A program made the translations under genes and the position numbers. The notes beneath the pieces were generated by a model. The model was not told the origin of the DNA. It did no database searches and saw only the letters and a list, made by a program, of their open reading frames with translations. A stretch of 64,000 nt of DNA from Iningainema tapete BLCC-T55 (lineage in GTDB: Bacteria > Cyanobacteriota > Cyanobacteriia > Cyanobacteriales > Nostocaceae), in assembly GCF_014698965.1 (NCBI RefSeq), contig NZ_JACXAE010000075.1, positions 1-64,000 of the forward strand, in the 5' to 3' direction. This document shows, piece after piece, positions 17,683 to 25,691 of the stretch (the first letter of the stretch is position 1; each line of letters starts with the position of its first letter).

Positions 17683-17784
17683 CTAAAATCCAAAATGGCA
17701 GGAGGACTGAAGAAGAATCTCTACGCCTTGTGTCTGTGGTGTTGCGATTATTACAGTGACCCAGACTGCTAGAAATTCACTCAT
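17683..17784 (-). CDS. Possible 33-residue small protein with consensus ribosome-binding site
   Basis: ATG at 17784 preceded 6 bases upstream by AAGGAGGT, a near-perfect Shine-Dalgarno sequence. The peptide begins MSEFLAVWVTVIIATPQTQG with a short hydrophobic stretch, then a polar tail. A second 33-codon frame with a strong ribosome-binding site and similar start (MSAFI) lies at 18751-18852, on the other side of the alpha/beta hydrolase gene. No family recognised; support rests on the ribosome-binding site. Confidence 0.35.
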   Translation of the reverse strand: MSEFLAVWVTVIIATPQTQGVEILLQSSCHFGF

Positions 17785-17821
17785 ATTTCAACCTCCTTGC
17801 TACCTTACTCAAGGGATCAAC

Positions 17822-17849
17822 AATTTCAGTTTAGCCGATTCCGGAAAAA
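17822..17849. repeat. Dispersed 28-bp repeat, copy 2
   Basis: Matches 13355-13382 at 26 of 28 positions. It sits immediately downstream of the alpha/beta hydrolase gene. Confidence 0.6.
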
Positions 17850-17855
17850 TAGTCG

Positions 17856-18737
17856 CTAATTTCTAAACTCCAGAATATGTTGAGCCGTAACTTGGGGCTG
17901 CTCAAGTTGAGGGACATGACCGCAATTTCTCAGCTTTATCAACCGAGAATTAGCAATATCTTGCTGAAATTTCTCAGCATCACCAGCCCCCAGCATATCA
18001 TCAGCTTCTCCCCATAAAATTAGCGTTGGTTTGTCAACAGAGGCAATCTTATCTGCAAAGTCGTTGTAACCACCACTTTTAACATAAGAAATCATGGCAT
18101 CGTGCCAACCTGGCATTTCCTGGTGTAACTCCGCACACCTGATCGCCTCAACAGTAGTAGGATATATAGCCAAAACACCTCCCAAATTCAATGCCAGGAG
18201 TTTGTGTTGACGTAAGTATTCCACAGCTAAGAAGTCAAAAGGTGGAAACAAGAATTTGCTAAAAGCGGGACCATTGGTGTAGCCAATACTATTAATTAAT
18301 ACCAAAGATTTCACTATCTCTGGGTAGGAGAGAGTAAAATCAATTGCTGTTGCTCCTCCCATAGAAGCACCTATTAGTATCACGGGTTGATTGATTAAAG
18401 TTCTCCAAAAGTGGAAAAGGTGAATTTTGATTGCAGTTGGGTTGTAATCTATTCCTTTTATGTATTGTGTAAAGCCAAAACCTAACAAATCTACGGCAAA
18501 TGTTTGATTATGAGCGGCAAGTAATGGCAATAGAAGACGAAACTCCAGAATGGAACTATCGAAACCATGTAGCAGCAAAATTGGCGTGCCTTCCCTGCCT
18601 TGGTTGACGTAGGTTGTGATAATTGATTGTTGGCACAGGGAAGTAGCAATGGCAATTCTTTCCATGCTTTTAATTAAAGCAATTGCCGCTTCATCCCGCA
18701 GTTGCTCTACTTGTGGTGGTAGAAAAGTGGGAAACAT
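17856..18737 (-). CDS. Alpha/beta hydrolase
   Basis: A 293-residue alpha/beta-hydrolase fold protein. The oxyanion region is LLLHGFDSS, the nucleophile elbow IGASMGGA gives the catalytic Ser, the acid is probably Asp in LWGEADDM, and the His is in GHVPQLEQP. The length suits esterases, epoxide hydrolases or haloalkane dehalogenase-like enzymes; the substrate cannot be read from sequence. It lies 13 bases after the stop of a possible 33-residue hydrophobic peptide on the same strand, which may couple translation. Confidence 0.85.
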   Translation of the reverse strand: MFPTFLPPQVEQLRDEAAIALIKSMERIAIATSLCQQSIITTYVNQGREGTPILLLHGFDSSILEFRLLLPLLAAHNQTFAVDLLGFGFTQYIKGIDYNPTAIKIHLFHFWRTLINQPVILIGASMGGATAIDFTLSYPEIVKSLVLINSIGYTNGPAFSKFLFPPFDFLAVEYLRQHKLLALNLGGVLAIYPTTVEAIRCAELHQEMPGWHDAMISYVKSGGYNDFADKIASVDKPTLILWGEADDMLGAGDAEKFQQDIANSRLIKLRNCGHVPQLEQPQVTAQHILEFRN

Positions 18738-18750
18738 TATTCAAAAATCA

Positions 18751-18852
18751 TCAAGCAGAAATTGCACAAACCTGTACGCTAATAAGCGTGATAATAATCA
18801 TAGCTTTTACACCAAAAACTTGAGCAATAATCAGGATAATAAATGCGCTCAT
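18751..18852 (-). CDS. Possible 33-residue hydrophobic peptide upstream of the hydrolase gene
   Basis: ATG at 18852 is preceded by AGGAGG about 10 bases upstream. The peptide (MSAFIILIIAQVFGVKAMII and onward) is almost entirely hydrophobic and would span the membrane once. It ends 13 bases before the alpha/beta hydrolase start. It does not match the small photosystem or cytochrome b6f subunits I know. It may be a real microprotein or a leader peptide. Confidence 0.35.
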   Translation of the reverse strand: MSAFIILIIAQVFGVKAMIIITLISVQVCAISA

Positions 18853-18909
18853 GCTGTACAATTCCTCCTGGTAACGTTTTTTACCCTACAGTGTTTTTGA
18901 GGAAGAAGT

Positions 18910-19974
18910 ATGAGTCACCACTTCGATTCACCGGAATCGCGAAATGACAGTCGCATCAACATCACCGACATCTATCTCTTTCACGCAGATGATCCCACTA
19001 AGATAGTCGCAATTATGAACATCAGCCCACTGGCTGGACTCCCTTCTCCCTTTACACAAACGGTTCAGTGGACAACCTTTAGACCGGAGACTGCCTACGA
19101 ATTCCGCTTTGATACCAATGGCGATGCGAAGGCAGATGTGATCTTCAGGTTTTTGTTTCAAGATGAAGAGTCTCCTCAAACCTGGACTTTGCAATACATC
19201 AGCGGAAACGATGCCCAAGATCGACACGCGACTGGACGGGAATTGGGAACAGGTGTGGCTGATGAAATCACTTGTATCCCTGGTGTAGGTAGCGTCTGGG
19301 TTGGGTTAGCAGGTGATCCTTTCGCCCTCGACGCCGTTGCAGTTCGCGTTTTTTTAGACAAGATCATTCAGAACAATCAGTGGGACCCTGACAGCTTCAG
19401 TACAGGTACTAGTACAACAGGGGCAACCAATGTGCTGGCAATTGTAGCAGAACTGCCTTTGGAGATGATTTCAATGAACCCGTTTGGCTTCTATGCAACT
19501 GTTTCAGCCAACGATCATGGACATTGGACCCAGGTTAATCGATGCGGCAAGCCTAACTTTGCAGCAACTTTCAATGATAATCCCGAAGGTTCGCTGCTCC
19601 ATAACTCCACTGATCCAGACACTGACTACAAAAACTTCGCCCAACCTGTAATTGACCTAGTGGTGCAAGTATGTAAGGCGGGAAACACCACTGATCGCCC
19701 TGAAGATTATGGACGGATGGTCGCACATTGGCTTTTTCCGGATATGCTGCCGTTCAATCCGCAGTTGCCAGCCTGCTTTGGTTTTGCTGGCATTAATGGG
19801 CGTAGGCTTCAGGATGATTTTGGCACGGTTGCCTACACCATATTCTTCAACACCCTGCTGCAGAATAAAGTACCGCCTGCCACCGATCTGAGAAATGAGT
19901 TTCCCTATGTACCAAAAGCTAGACCTCTTCCGACCTCTCCGGCAGTCAATGTTCCTAGTAGGCAGGAAGGCTGA
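18910..19974 (+). CDS. DUF4331 domain protein
   Basis: A 354-residue protein starting MSHHFDSPESRNDSRINITD, the typical beginning of DUF4331 proteins, with GAGGAAG a few bases upstream of ATG. Further family features are DIYLFHADDP, VWVGLAGDPFALD, LAIVAELPLEMI and GRRLQDDFGTVAY. No signal peptide is visible although many relatives are exported. The function of the family is not established. It is divergent from the minus-strand hydrolase and convergent with the SDR. Confidence 0.85.
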   Translation: MSHHFDSPESRNDSRINITDIYLFHADDPTKIVAIMNISPLAGLPSPFTQTVQWTTFRPETAYEFRFDTNGDAKADVIFRFLFQDEESPQTWTLQYISGNDAQDRHATGRELGTGVADEITCIPGVGSVWVGLAGDPFALDAVAVRVFLDKIIQNNQWDPDSFSTGTSTTGATNVLAIVAELPLEMISMNPFGFYATVSANDHGHWTQVNRCGKPNFAATFNDNPEGSLLHNSTDPDTDYKNFAQPVIDLVVQVCKAGNTTDRPEDYGRMVAHWLFPDMLPFNPQLPACFGFAGINGRRLQDDFGTVAYTIFFNTLLQNKVPPATDLRNEFPYVPKARPLPTSPAVNVPSRQEG

Positions 19975-20017
19975 GTTGTTTGAGGATGCAAGCTAATGCG
20001 CACACACTACGGTTCGG

Positions 20018-20848
20018 TTAAAAGCGTTCCATCAATTTTTTGCCTGTTTCTCCCAGCATCCAATTGCTAATTATAGTGCGCCATAGTGCGTCGGGAAGGA
20101 TGGCGTGCATGAGTAGGTACGCCTGACCATAAGGCGCATAGCGTAGTTTTTGCGTTCTGTCAACCGCCGCTCTGTAGATTGTCTTCGCAACACCTTTAGG
20201 TCCTGGCAGAGTGGCATCTAGCCGTTCGCTAACACTTTTGACGCGCTCAATCATTTTTGTATAGGCAGGATGAGTTGCCCAGGTTGTGCCACGATTGATA
20301 AAGTCAGTTTTGATTCCACCTGGCTCAATGATTTTCACACGGATGCCAAAAGGTTGCAGCTCGTAGCGCAGTGCTTCAGAAAGTCCGTCTATAGCCCATT
20401 TTGAAGCATGGTAAGAGGTTGCCAGAGGGAAGGCGAGACGACCGCCGATTGAGGCGACGTTGATGATAGTGCCACCACCTTGCCGACGAAGAATCGGCAA
20501 AACCTGCTGAGTGACGGAAACAACCCCAAAAACGTTAGTTTGAAACTGGTGTTCAAGCTGCTTTGGTGTTAAACCTTCTAGCGGTCCCATCAGCGCATAT
20601 CCGGCATTATTTACCAAGACATCAATTCTGTTGAAACGCTCTAACGTCTCGCTAATGGCAGATTTGATTGTTTCGGGGACGGTTACATCAAGACGCGGGT
20701 AGATTACTCGGTTCCCTATTGCCCAGTCGCTCGTTATTTTGGGCGATCGCATTGTTGCTGCAACATTCCAACCTTTTGCTGCAAACAGTTGAGCAGTCGC
20801 CTTACCAATACCGCTAGAAGCACCTGTAATTAGAACTGTCTTACTCAT
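20018..20848 (-). CDS. Short-chain dehydrogenase/reductase
   Basis: A 276-residue classical SDR: cofactor motif TGASSGIG, NNAGYA, and catalytic Ser in NVASIGG with YHASK (Tyr and Lys). The length and PLEGLTPKQLEHQFQTNVFG resemble 17-beta-hydroxysteroid-dehydrogenase-like SDRs of bacteria, which use NADP(H). It is divergent from the MerR gene, and its promoter carries the MerR-type operator at 20904-20925, so it is very likely the target of that regulator. Confidence 0.88.
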   Translation of the reverse strand: MSKTVLITGASSGIGKATAQLFAAKGWNVAATMRSPKITSDWAIGNRVIYPRLDVTVPETIKSAISETLERFNRIDVLVNNAGYALMGPLEGLTPKQLEHQFQTNVFGVVSVTQQVLPILRRQGGGTIINVASIGGRLAFPLATSYHASKWAIDGLSEALRYELQPFGIRVKIIEPGGIKTDFINRGTTWATHPAYTKMIERVKSVSERLDATLPGPKGVAKTIYRAAVDRTQKLRYAPYGQAYLLMHAILPDALWRTIISNWMLGETGKKLMERF

Positions 20849-20896
20849 CCTATCACTCCAAAGGTTTTTGCATACGTAACATTGTTACTATCTGGA

Positions 20897-20928
20897 AGTG
20901 TAAACTGTGGAGTATACTCCACAGTCAA
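20897..20928 (-). promoter_or_regulatory. MerR-type promoter of the SDR gene with perfect 22-bp operator palindrome
   Basis: On the minus strand, TTGACT (20928-20923) and TACACT (20902-20897) are separated by exactly 20 bases. MerR activators act on such over-long spacers. The spacer is filled by a perfect palindrome at 20904-20925 whose half is ACTGTGGAGTA, closely resembling the ZntR/MerR operator pattern. It lies between the divergent SDR and MerR genes. Confidence 0.75.
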
Positions 20929-20957
20929 GTGGAATCTGAAAGTTTTAGGTTGCTGCG

Positions 20958-21317
20958 ATGTTAATTGGTGAATTGTCCAGGAAAACGGGTTTGTCAAAAG
21001 ACACCATCCGCTTTTACGAAAAAATGGGGTTAATCTCTGCAAGTGACAGACAGGCGGGAACAAGAATTTACAAAGAATATGGTACAGACACAGTAGAACG
21101 TCTTTTGATGATCAATCAGGGCAAAGGACTAGGGTTTACGCTCAGTGAGATCAAACAGTTAATCAATGAATGGGGTAATGATGGAATGCCTAAGCTAGAA
21201 CAGATTCAAATTATTGAGCGTAAACTTGAAGAAATTACTAGAAAGATGCAACAATTGGAAGAAATCAAAACTTATCTTTCTACGAAATTGAGCAGACTAA
21301 AGCAGGAACATGAGTAA
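20958..21317 (+). CDS. MerR-family transcriptional regulator
   Basis: A 119-residue protein: winged helix-turn-helix (LIGELSRKTGLSKDTIRFYEKMGLI), a wing with GTRIYKEY, and a long C-terminal dimerisation coiled coil (about 78-115). It has no Cys at all, which rules out a ZntR/CueR/MerR-type metal site. It more likely responds to an organic molecule or to stress through the coil. It is divergent from the SDR gene and probably binds the palindrome between them. Confidence 0.88.
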   Translation: MLIGELSRKTGLSKDTIRFYEKMGLISASDRQAGTRIYKEYGTDTVERLLMINQGKGLGFTLSEIKQLINEWGNDGMPKLEQIQIIERKLEEITRKMQQLEEIKTYLSTKLSRLKQEHE

Positions 21318-21386
21318 TAAATTAAATGAGAAAATTGAAATGGATCTATTAGCTACGTAAGAAAAATGGAGATTATATAGGAGAAT

Positions 21387-22490
21387 ATGATGAAACTAAA
21401 TGGTCAACAATATAGAATATTAAGAGATGCGTTAATTGATGCATTTCCTTCTCAACAAAGACTTGCTGAATTAGTCAGATTTCGGTTAGACAAAAACCTC
21501 AACGCAATAGTAATGGGAGATGACTTACAAGCGATCGTCTTCAGATTAATTCAAGCCGCAGAAGCTGAAGGATGGGTTGATAAACTGATTGTGTCTGCTC
21601 GTGAATCAAATCCTGGCAATTCAAAATTGTTTTTTATTGCCTCCGAGTTAAATCTTGCTACTCCTATGCCACCAGAACTATCAGCAAGGGGTGCATTAGA
21701 GAAAATCATTAAGAAAACGAATAGCTTTCTAGATGTGAATACTTGGCGAGAAAAGTTAGGCACAATAGAGGCGCAAGTTTGCCGAATAGAAATTACTGAT
21801 AACAATAATGTTAAATCTTTTGGTACAGGTTTTATAATTGCACCAAATGTGGTAATGACTAATTATCATGTCATCGAACCTGTCATTTTAGAACAAGCTA
21901 CTCCTAGTAATGTTGTTCTGCGTTTTGATTATAAACAGCTAGCAGATGGCAAGAAGATCAACGAAGGCACAGAGTATCGTTTAGTAGAGGACGACTGGTT
22001 AATTGATCAAAGCCCTTACGCTGAAAATATTTCATCAAAACCTGATGAACTAGATTATGCGTTGCTTCGAGTAGATGGAGTTTCTGGAGAAGAACAAATT
22101 GGCAGAAATCCTGATCCAAATTCTTCAAAACGAGGATGGATTAAATTACCCACAGAACCTCATTATCAGTTTTTACCTAATACTCCACTGTTAATAGTAC
22201 AACATCCCAAAGCGGAACCATTAAAACTGGCATTTGATACTGAAGCTATTATTGACATCAATGAAAATGGCACAATGGTAAAATATAAAACTAATACTGA
22301 ACCAGGTTCTTCTGGTTCGCCATGTTTCGACATTAACTGGAATTTGGTAGCACTGCATCATAGCGGCGATCCTGACTGGAATCCAACCTATAACGCGGGA
22401 ACACCCTTGAGTGCTATCTGTTCATACTTAGAGAAACAGGGTTTGTTGAAAGATTTACGTAGTGGTCTACCAGTATACCGAAGATTTTAG
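21387..22490 (+). CDS. EAD1 effector-associated domain fused to trypsin-like protease
   Basis: A 367-residue protein starting ATGATG with AGGAG upstream. Residues 4-90 (NGQQYRILRDALIDAFPSQQ, RLAELVRFRLDKNL, GNSKLFFIASEL) form an effector-associated domain 1, a small death-domain-like adaptor. Residues about 130-350 are a trypsin-fold serine protease: His161 (TNYHVI), Asp223 (ELDYALLRV) and Ser309 (EPGSSGSP) form the triad. EAD1 proteins are reported as effector arms recruited to bacterial conflict systems by EAD-EAD contacts. There is no signal peptide, so it acts in the cytoplasm. The next gene, 21 bases on, carries its own EAD1. Confidence 0.8.
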   Translation: MMKLNGQQYRILRDALIDAFPSQQRLAELVRFRLDKNLNAIVMGDDLQAIVFRLIQAAEAEGWVDKLIVSARESNPGNSKLFFIASELNLATPMPPELSARGALEKIIKKTNSFLDVNTWREKLGTIEAQVCRIEITDNNNVKSFGTGFIIAPNVVMTNYHVIEPVILEQATPSNVVLRFDYKQLADGKKINEGTEYRLVEDDWLIDQSPYAENISSKPDELDYALLRVDGVSGEEQIGRNPDPNSSKRGWIKLPTEPHYQFLPNTPLLIVQHPKAEPLKLAFDTEAIIDINENGTMVKYKTNTEPGSSGSPCFDINWNLVALHHSGDPDWNPTYNAGTPLSAICSYLEKQGLLKDLRSGLPVYRRF

Positions 22491-22511
22491 ATATGTGTGG
22501 AGTAGCTTTTA

Positions 22512-23681
22512 ATGAGATTACCTGGAGAAACAATCAGGAAAATTAGAGAAGCAATAAAGTCTGCTTTTCCTAACCGAGGCGAATTGATTATGTTGCTACG
22601 TATACAACTCGATATAGATGAATCAGAAGTTCCTGATGATTCCAATTACAACATTGTTGTTTTTAAGTTAGTAAAACAGCTTGCAAGCCAAGGTCGTATA
22701 CTAGATTTAATTAAGGGAGCTTTAAACGAAAAACCTGGTAATCCTAATTTACAGGAATTAGTTCAAGAAATTAATACTATAGATTTTTACTTTAGTAATC
22801 AACCATTAAGAAAATTATTGCCTTACCTCTTGTCCATAATTGTGTCAATAATCCTCACCCTCTTGATATTATCTGTATTAGGAGAATTTTTTGGACTAAG
22901 GAAACCTATCGTTGTATCTCCCGAACTTAAATCTTCCACTGAAATCGTGATTGTTGAATCAACAGCAGGCTGGCAAGATTCTGGCATTGAGCTTAAAGAA
23001 AATGATACTGTACAGTTTGATGTCGGCGGACGCATTCACCTTGCTCTAAGACAAATAATAAATCTTGCAGAAATTGCAAAACCACTGATCATTCAAAATA
23101 TGTCAGATCAAGAATTGAAACAAGTACCAGGATCGGATGTTCAAGAACTTAAGAAGAACTACCTTCTTCCTAAGAAGAAGACTAAGAACACTTTCTTCCG
23201 TAAATGGTTAGGTTCAGAGGGACAACAATATAATTTAGGAGGAGCAAAAAGCGACATGCTTGATCGTTGTAGAATTGTTCCTGATCGTCCGTGGGGGCAA
23301 CTTCTCGCTACAGTCTTCCCGAAAGGAACTAAAATTTCTGAAAAAGATGATCCGTTGGCTGTGCTTAAGGAAGCTCAGATTCAACTATCAACACTAAAAA
23401 CTGTTAATAACAGTACAATGAATAATACTATTAATTTCAACCAAGAAGGCAAGCTTGCATTCGTCATTAATGAAGCTGTTATATCGCGGCAATCACCATT
23501 TTCAGAATGCAGAATATACTATGAAAAGCTAAGATATCAATCAAAAATTCCGGAATCTGAACAATATAAATTGGATGAACACTCAATACCAATGATTTGG
23601 TTTGCAGACAATGTGGGATCTTTCCGTGTAAAGGTGACGGTTGAAAGACAGGCATCCGCTTCCTCTCATTCGGGAGTATAA
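22512..23681 (+). CDS. EAD1 domain, transmembrane helix and LecA-like lectin domain
   Basis: A 389-residue protein. Residues 1-95 are an EAD1 (TIRKIREAIKSAFPNRGELI, GNPNLQELVQEI). A strong transmembrane helix follows (about 103-125, LLPYLLSIIVSIILTLLIL). The rest has the pattern of the PA-IL/LecA galactose-lectin fold: STAGWQDSGIELKENDTVQF, VGGRIHLA, GKLAFVINEA, IWFADNVGSFRVKVTV. The EAD1 would face the cytoplasm and the lectin-like part the periplasm. With the EAD1-protease next door it suggests a membrane sensor or anchor paired with a protease effector. Domain calls are by pattern; the link is inferred. Confidence 0.65.
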   Translation: MRLPGETIRKIREAIKSAFPNRGELIMLLRIQLDIDESEVPDDSNYNIVVFKLVKQLASQGRILDLIKGALNEKPGNPNLQELVQEINTIDFYFSNQPLRKLLPYLLSIIVSIILTLLILSVLGEFFGLRKPIVVSPELKSSTEIVIVESTAGWQDSGIELKENDTVQFDVGGRIHLALRQIINLAEIAKPLIIQNMSDQELKQVPGSDVQELKKNYLLPKKKTKNTFFRKWLGSEGQQYNLGGAKSDMLDRCRIVPDRPWGQLLATVFPKGTKISEKDDPLAVLKEAQIQLSTLKTVNNSTMNNTINFNQEGKLAFVINEAVISRQSPFSECRIYYEKLRYQSKIPESEQYKLDEHSIPMIWFADNVGSFRVKVTVERQASASSHSGV

Positions 23682-23772
23682 ACTTTCACTGCAAGTCCCA
23701 AACCTTCTCTATACAACTTCGCCGCTATTGCTTTTGAGAGCGATCAATTCTTTCTGTTATATCTTGGTTTTG

Positions 23773-23801
23773 AGCGCTGAAGCGCAACTACATACCTAAT
23801 G
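23773..23801. repeat. Dispersed 29-bp repeat, copy 2
   Basis: Matches 12046-12074 with one difference; contains GCGCTGAAGCGC and ACTACATACC. Confidence 0.6.
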
Positions 23802-23837
23802 CCATTTCACAAAAACTTTGATACAAATACAGATGGT

Positions 23838-23865
23838 GTAGACACGCGAAATTTCGTGTCTCTAC
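23838..23865. repeat. GTAGAGAC-type hairpin
   Basis: GTAGACACGCGAAAT pairs with ATTTCGTGTCTCTAC. It belongs to a hairpin family also at 50075, 54571, 55571 and 56542. It lies between the lectin gene and the convergent toxin gene and may terminate both. Confidence 0.5.
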
Positions 23866-23925
23866 AGGATTTATATGTATCGTGATTAACGTGAAATGTT
23901 ATAAGATATAAAACTTAATAAGTTA

Positions 23926-24228
23926 TCACTCAGTTTGCCGTCTTTTCCAGTAATCAGGTTTACGCTTTCCGTGAGCGATCGCGATAATCCAAATAAGCTC
24001 CTCAAGTTCTGCGTAAAAAATGACGTAGGGAAAACGTTGAATAACGTAACGACGCACCCCCTCGATTTTATATGGCGTTCCCACATTTGGATTAAGTTGA
24101 ATTTTTCTCAGGGCTTCCTCTACTTCAGTAAGTAAATCAAGTCCCAAGCCTATATTTTGAGCTTCGTAATAAGCAATTGCACCATCAAGTTCCTTTCTGG
24201 CTTCAGTATGAATTACAATATACTTCAC
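23926..24228 (-). CDS. ParE/RelE-family toxin
   Basis: A 100-residue protein with the RelE/ParE pattern: HTEARKELDGAIAYYEAQN, LLTEVEEALRKI, RRYVIQRFPYVIFYA, and C-terminal AIAHGKRKPDYWKRR. These toxins inhibit gyrase or cleave ribosome-bound mRNA; the subgroup cannot be separated here. It overlaps the antitoxin stop by 4 bases (ATGA), a classic coupled pair. Confidence 0.85.
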   Translation of the reverse strand: MKYIVIHTEARKELDGAIAYYEAQNIGLGLDLLTEVEEALRKIQLNPNVGTPYKIEGVRRYVIQRFPYVIFYAELEELIWIIAIAHGKRKPDYWKRRQTE

Positions 24229-24455
24229 GAATACTTCTCTCGTAGTTCAGAAAATACTTGATTGGATGGTTCGCCAACAGCTGTCCTATGATGGATATCT
24301 TCTAGGCGTTTGCTTAACTCCTTATCCCAAGCAACTTCTACATCATCATCTATATCTCCATCCAAGGAATTAATTAAAAAGCTAGCAAGCTCAGCACGTT
24401 CTTGTGTAGAGAGCCGAGAGAGTTCAAGCTTAAGTTTTTCCGCAGTTTCACTCAT
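24225..24455 (-). CDS. Addiction-module antitoxin
   Basis: A 76-residue protein with an N-terminal helix pattern EKLKLELSRLSTQERAELAS and a tail ending VFSELREKYS, typical of the stabilisation-protein antitoxins that pair with ParE/RelE toxins. It precedes and overlaps the toxin gene, so the two form an autoregulated operon. Intact by length. Confidence 0.82.
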   Translation of the reverse strand: MSETAEKLKLELSRLSTQERAELASFLINSLDGDIDDDVEVAWDKELSKRLEDIHHRTAVGEPSNQVFSELREKYS

Positions 24456-24624
24456 TTTATGCTGTCTCCTTTATTTCTAAATGAGCTGCTAAAATTGATA
24501 ATGCCACAATAAAGGCTAATTCCGCAAATGAGGATAGCTACCTCTAGTCTCACAAGTATATGTTCTCCCTGATTTATTACGTTACTGTGACCGAGAAAGT
24601 TCTCGCGTCTAAACGAGGTAGTAA

Positions 24625-24870
24625 ATGATGATGAAACAAAAACTAACTAATAAAGAGAATCAACTTAGAGCTATTACTTACAGTATAGATTTATTAATAC
24701 CAGGTTTTTATTTTTGGTCGCTATACTTCAATATACGCATCGGTGGAAGTGTACCTGACGACAACCCTTACAAATATCCTGGTATTATTCACAGTTCTAT
24801 GGGAATCGCACTAGTTTTACCAGGATACAAAATATTTACAACATATCAAGGTAGTTATGACGCTGGATAA
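24625..24870 (+). CDS. Small hypothetical protein, possibly truncated
   Basis: An 81-residue frame with GAGGTAG just upstream of ATG. It has one or two hydrophobic segments (DLLIPGFYFWSLYF, GIALVLPGYKIFTTY). After its stop, coding-like sequence continues in another frame (SAFTTKTLHKSEFEKRMINS and onward, to about 24982), so the gene may be frameshifted near 24865. Not recognised. Confidence 0.35.
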   Translation: MMMKQKLTNKENQLRAITYSIDLLIPGFYFWSLYFNIRIGGSVPDDNPYKYPGIIHSSMGIALVLPGYKIFTTYQGSYDAG

Positions 24871-25125
24871 ACACTTCTTTTCAGGGATTATCAGCATTTA
24901 CTACCAAAACATTACATAAGAGCGAATTTGAAAAAAGAATGATTAACTCTGAATATTTTGAAACAGGAACTGCATCTGCTTAAGGTAGAAGAATAAATGT
25001 ATGATGGGCGCATGATATTTTCCCACGGGTTGAATCAATTTATAGCTCTAATAGAAATATTGTGCTTACTAATTAAAAGGTCTAGTTTAAATTGAGGGGC
25101 TTGCCCAACTCGTATGCAGCAGATT

Positions 25126-25554
25126 CTAGGGTAAATCCTTCTTCAAAAAGAAGCGAGTGTAGCCTTGTGGAAAGTTTGGCAATTTGCCAAAAATAACATA
25201 CCCACGTTTTTGGTAGAACTCTGGAGCTTGAAAACTAAATGTATCTAAGTATGCATATCGACAACCTCGCTTCACAGCTTCCTGTTCCGCAGTAGTTAGA
25301 AGAGTATCCCCATAACCTTCCCCACGAAAAGATTCATGCACCCACAACACATCAACATACAACCATTGCCAATAAGTTTCTCCTATTAATCCACCAACTA
25401 TATGCTCATGCGAATCTCTCAAAAAGATTGCCAGATGCTTATAGTTGCCTTCTCCGACGCGATTTGAGTTGAAATTGACAATCTGTTGTGCCACAAATTC
25501 AATTTCATCAGGTTGTGGCTCAACAGCTACCTCGATTATCAGTTGCTCCATCAA
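25126..25554 (-). CDS. GNAT-family N-acetyltransferase
   Basis: A 142-residue GNAT: the acetyl-CoA loop is FRGEGYGDTLL (Q/RxxGxG/A), preceded by LYVDVLWVHESF, with YAYLDTFSFQAPEFYQKRGY at the C-terminal part of the fold. It transfers an acetyl group to an amine substrate that cannot be named from sequence. Intact and of normal length, standing alone. Confidence 0.88.
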   Translation of the reverse strand: MMEQLIIEVAVEPQPDEIEFVAQQIVNFNSNRVGEGNYKHLAIFLRDSHEHIVGGLIGETYWQWLYVDVLWVHESFRGEGYGDTLLTTAEQEAVKRGCRYAYLDTFSFQAPEFYQKRGYVIFGKLPNFPQGYTRFFLKKDLP

Positions 25555-25691
25555 TTTAATTTATCATAACATCAGGACAAGTCGGAACCTGCAAGGTTGA
25601 GTACAACGCGAACCTGCAAGGACACTGTTCCATTCTAAGTTAGTGTGGCTTGAAGTACTCAAACCCTTAATAAAGATGCCGTACTGCTGCG

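Noticed and set aside
18751-18852. Known photosystem or b6f microprotein
   Set aside because: The sequence does not match PetG, PetL, PetM, PetN, PsbX, PsbY, PsaI, PsaJ or PsaM as I know them.
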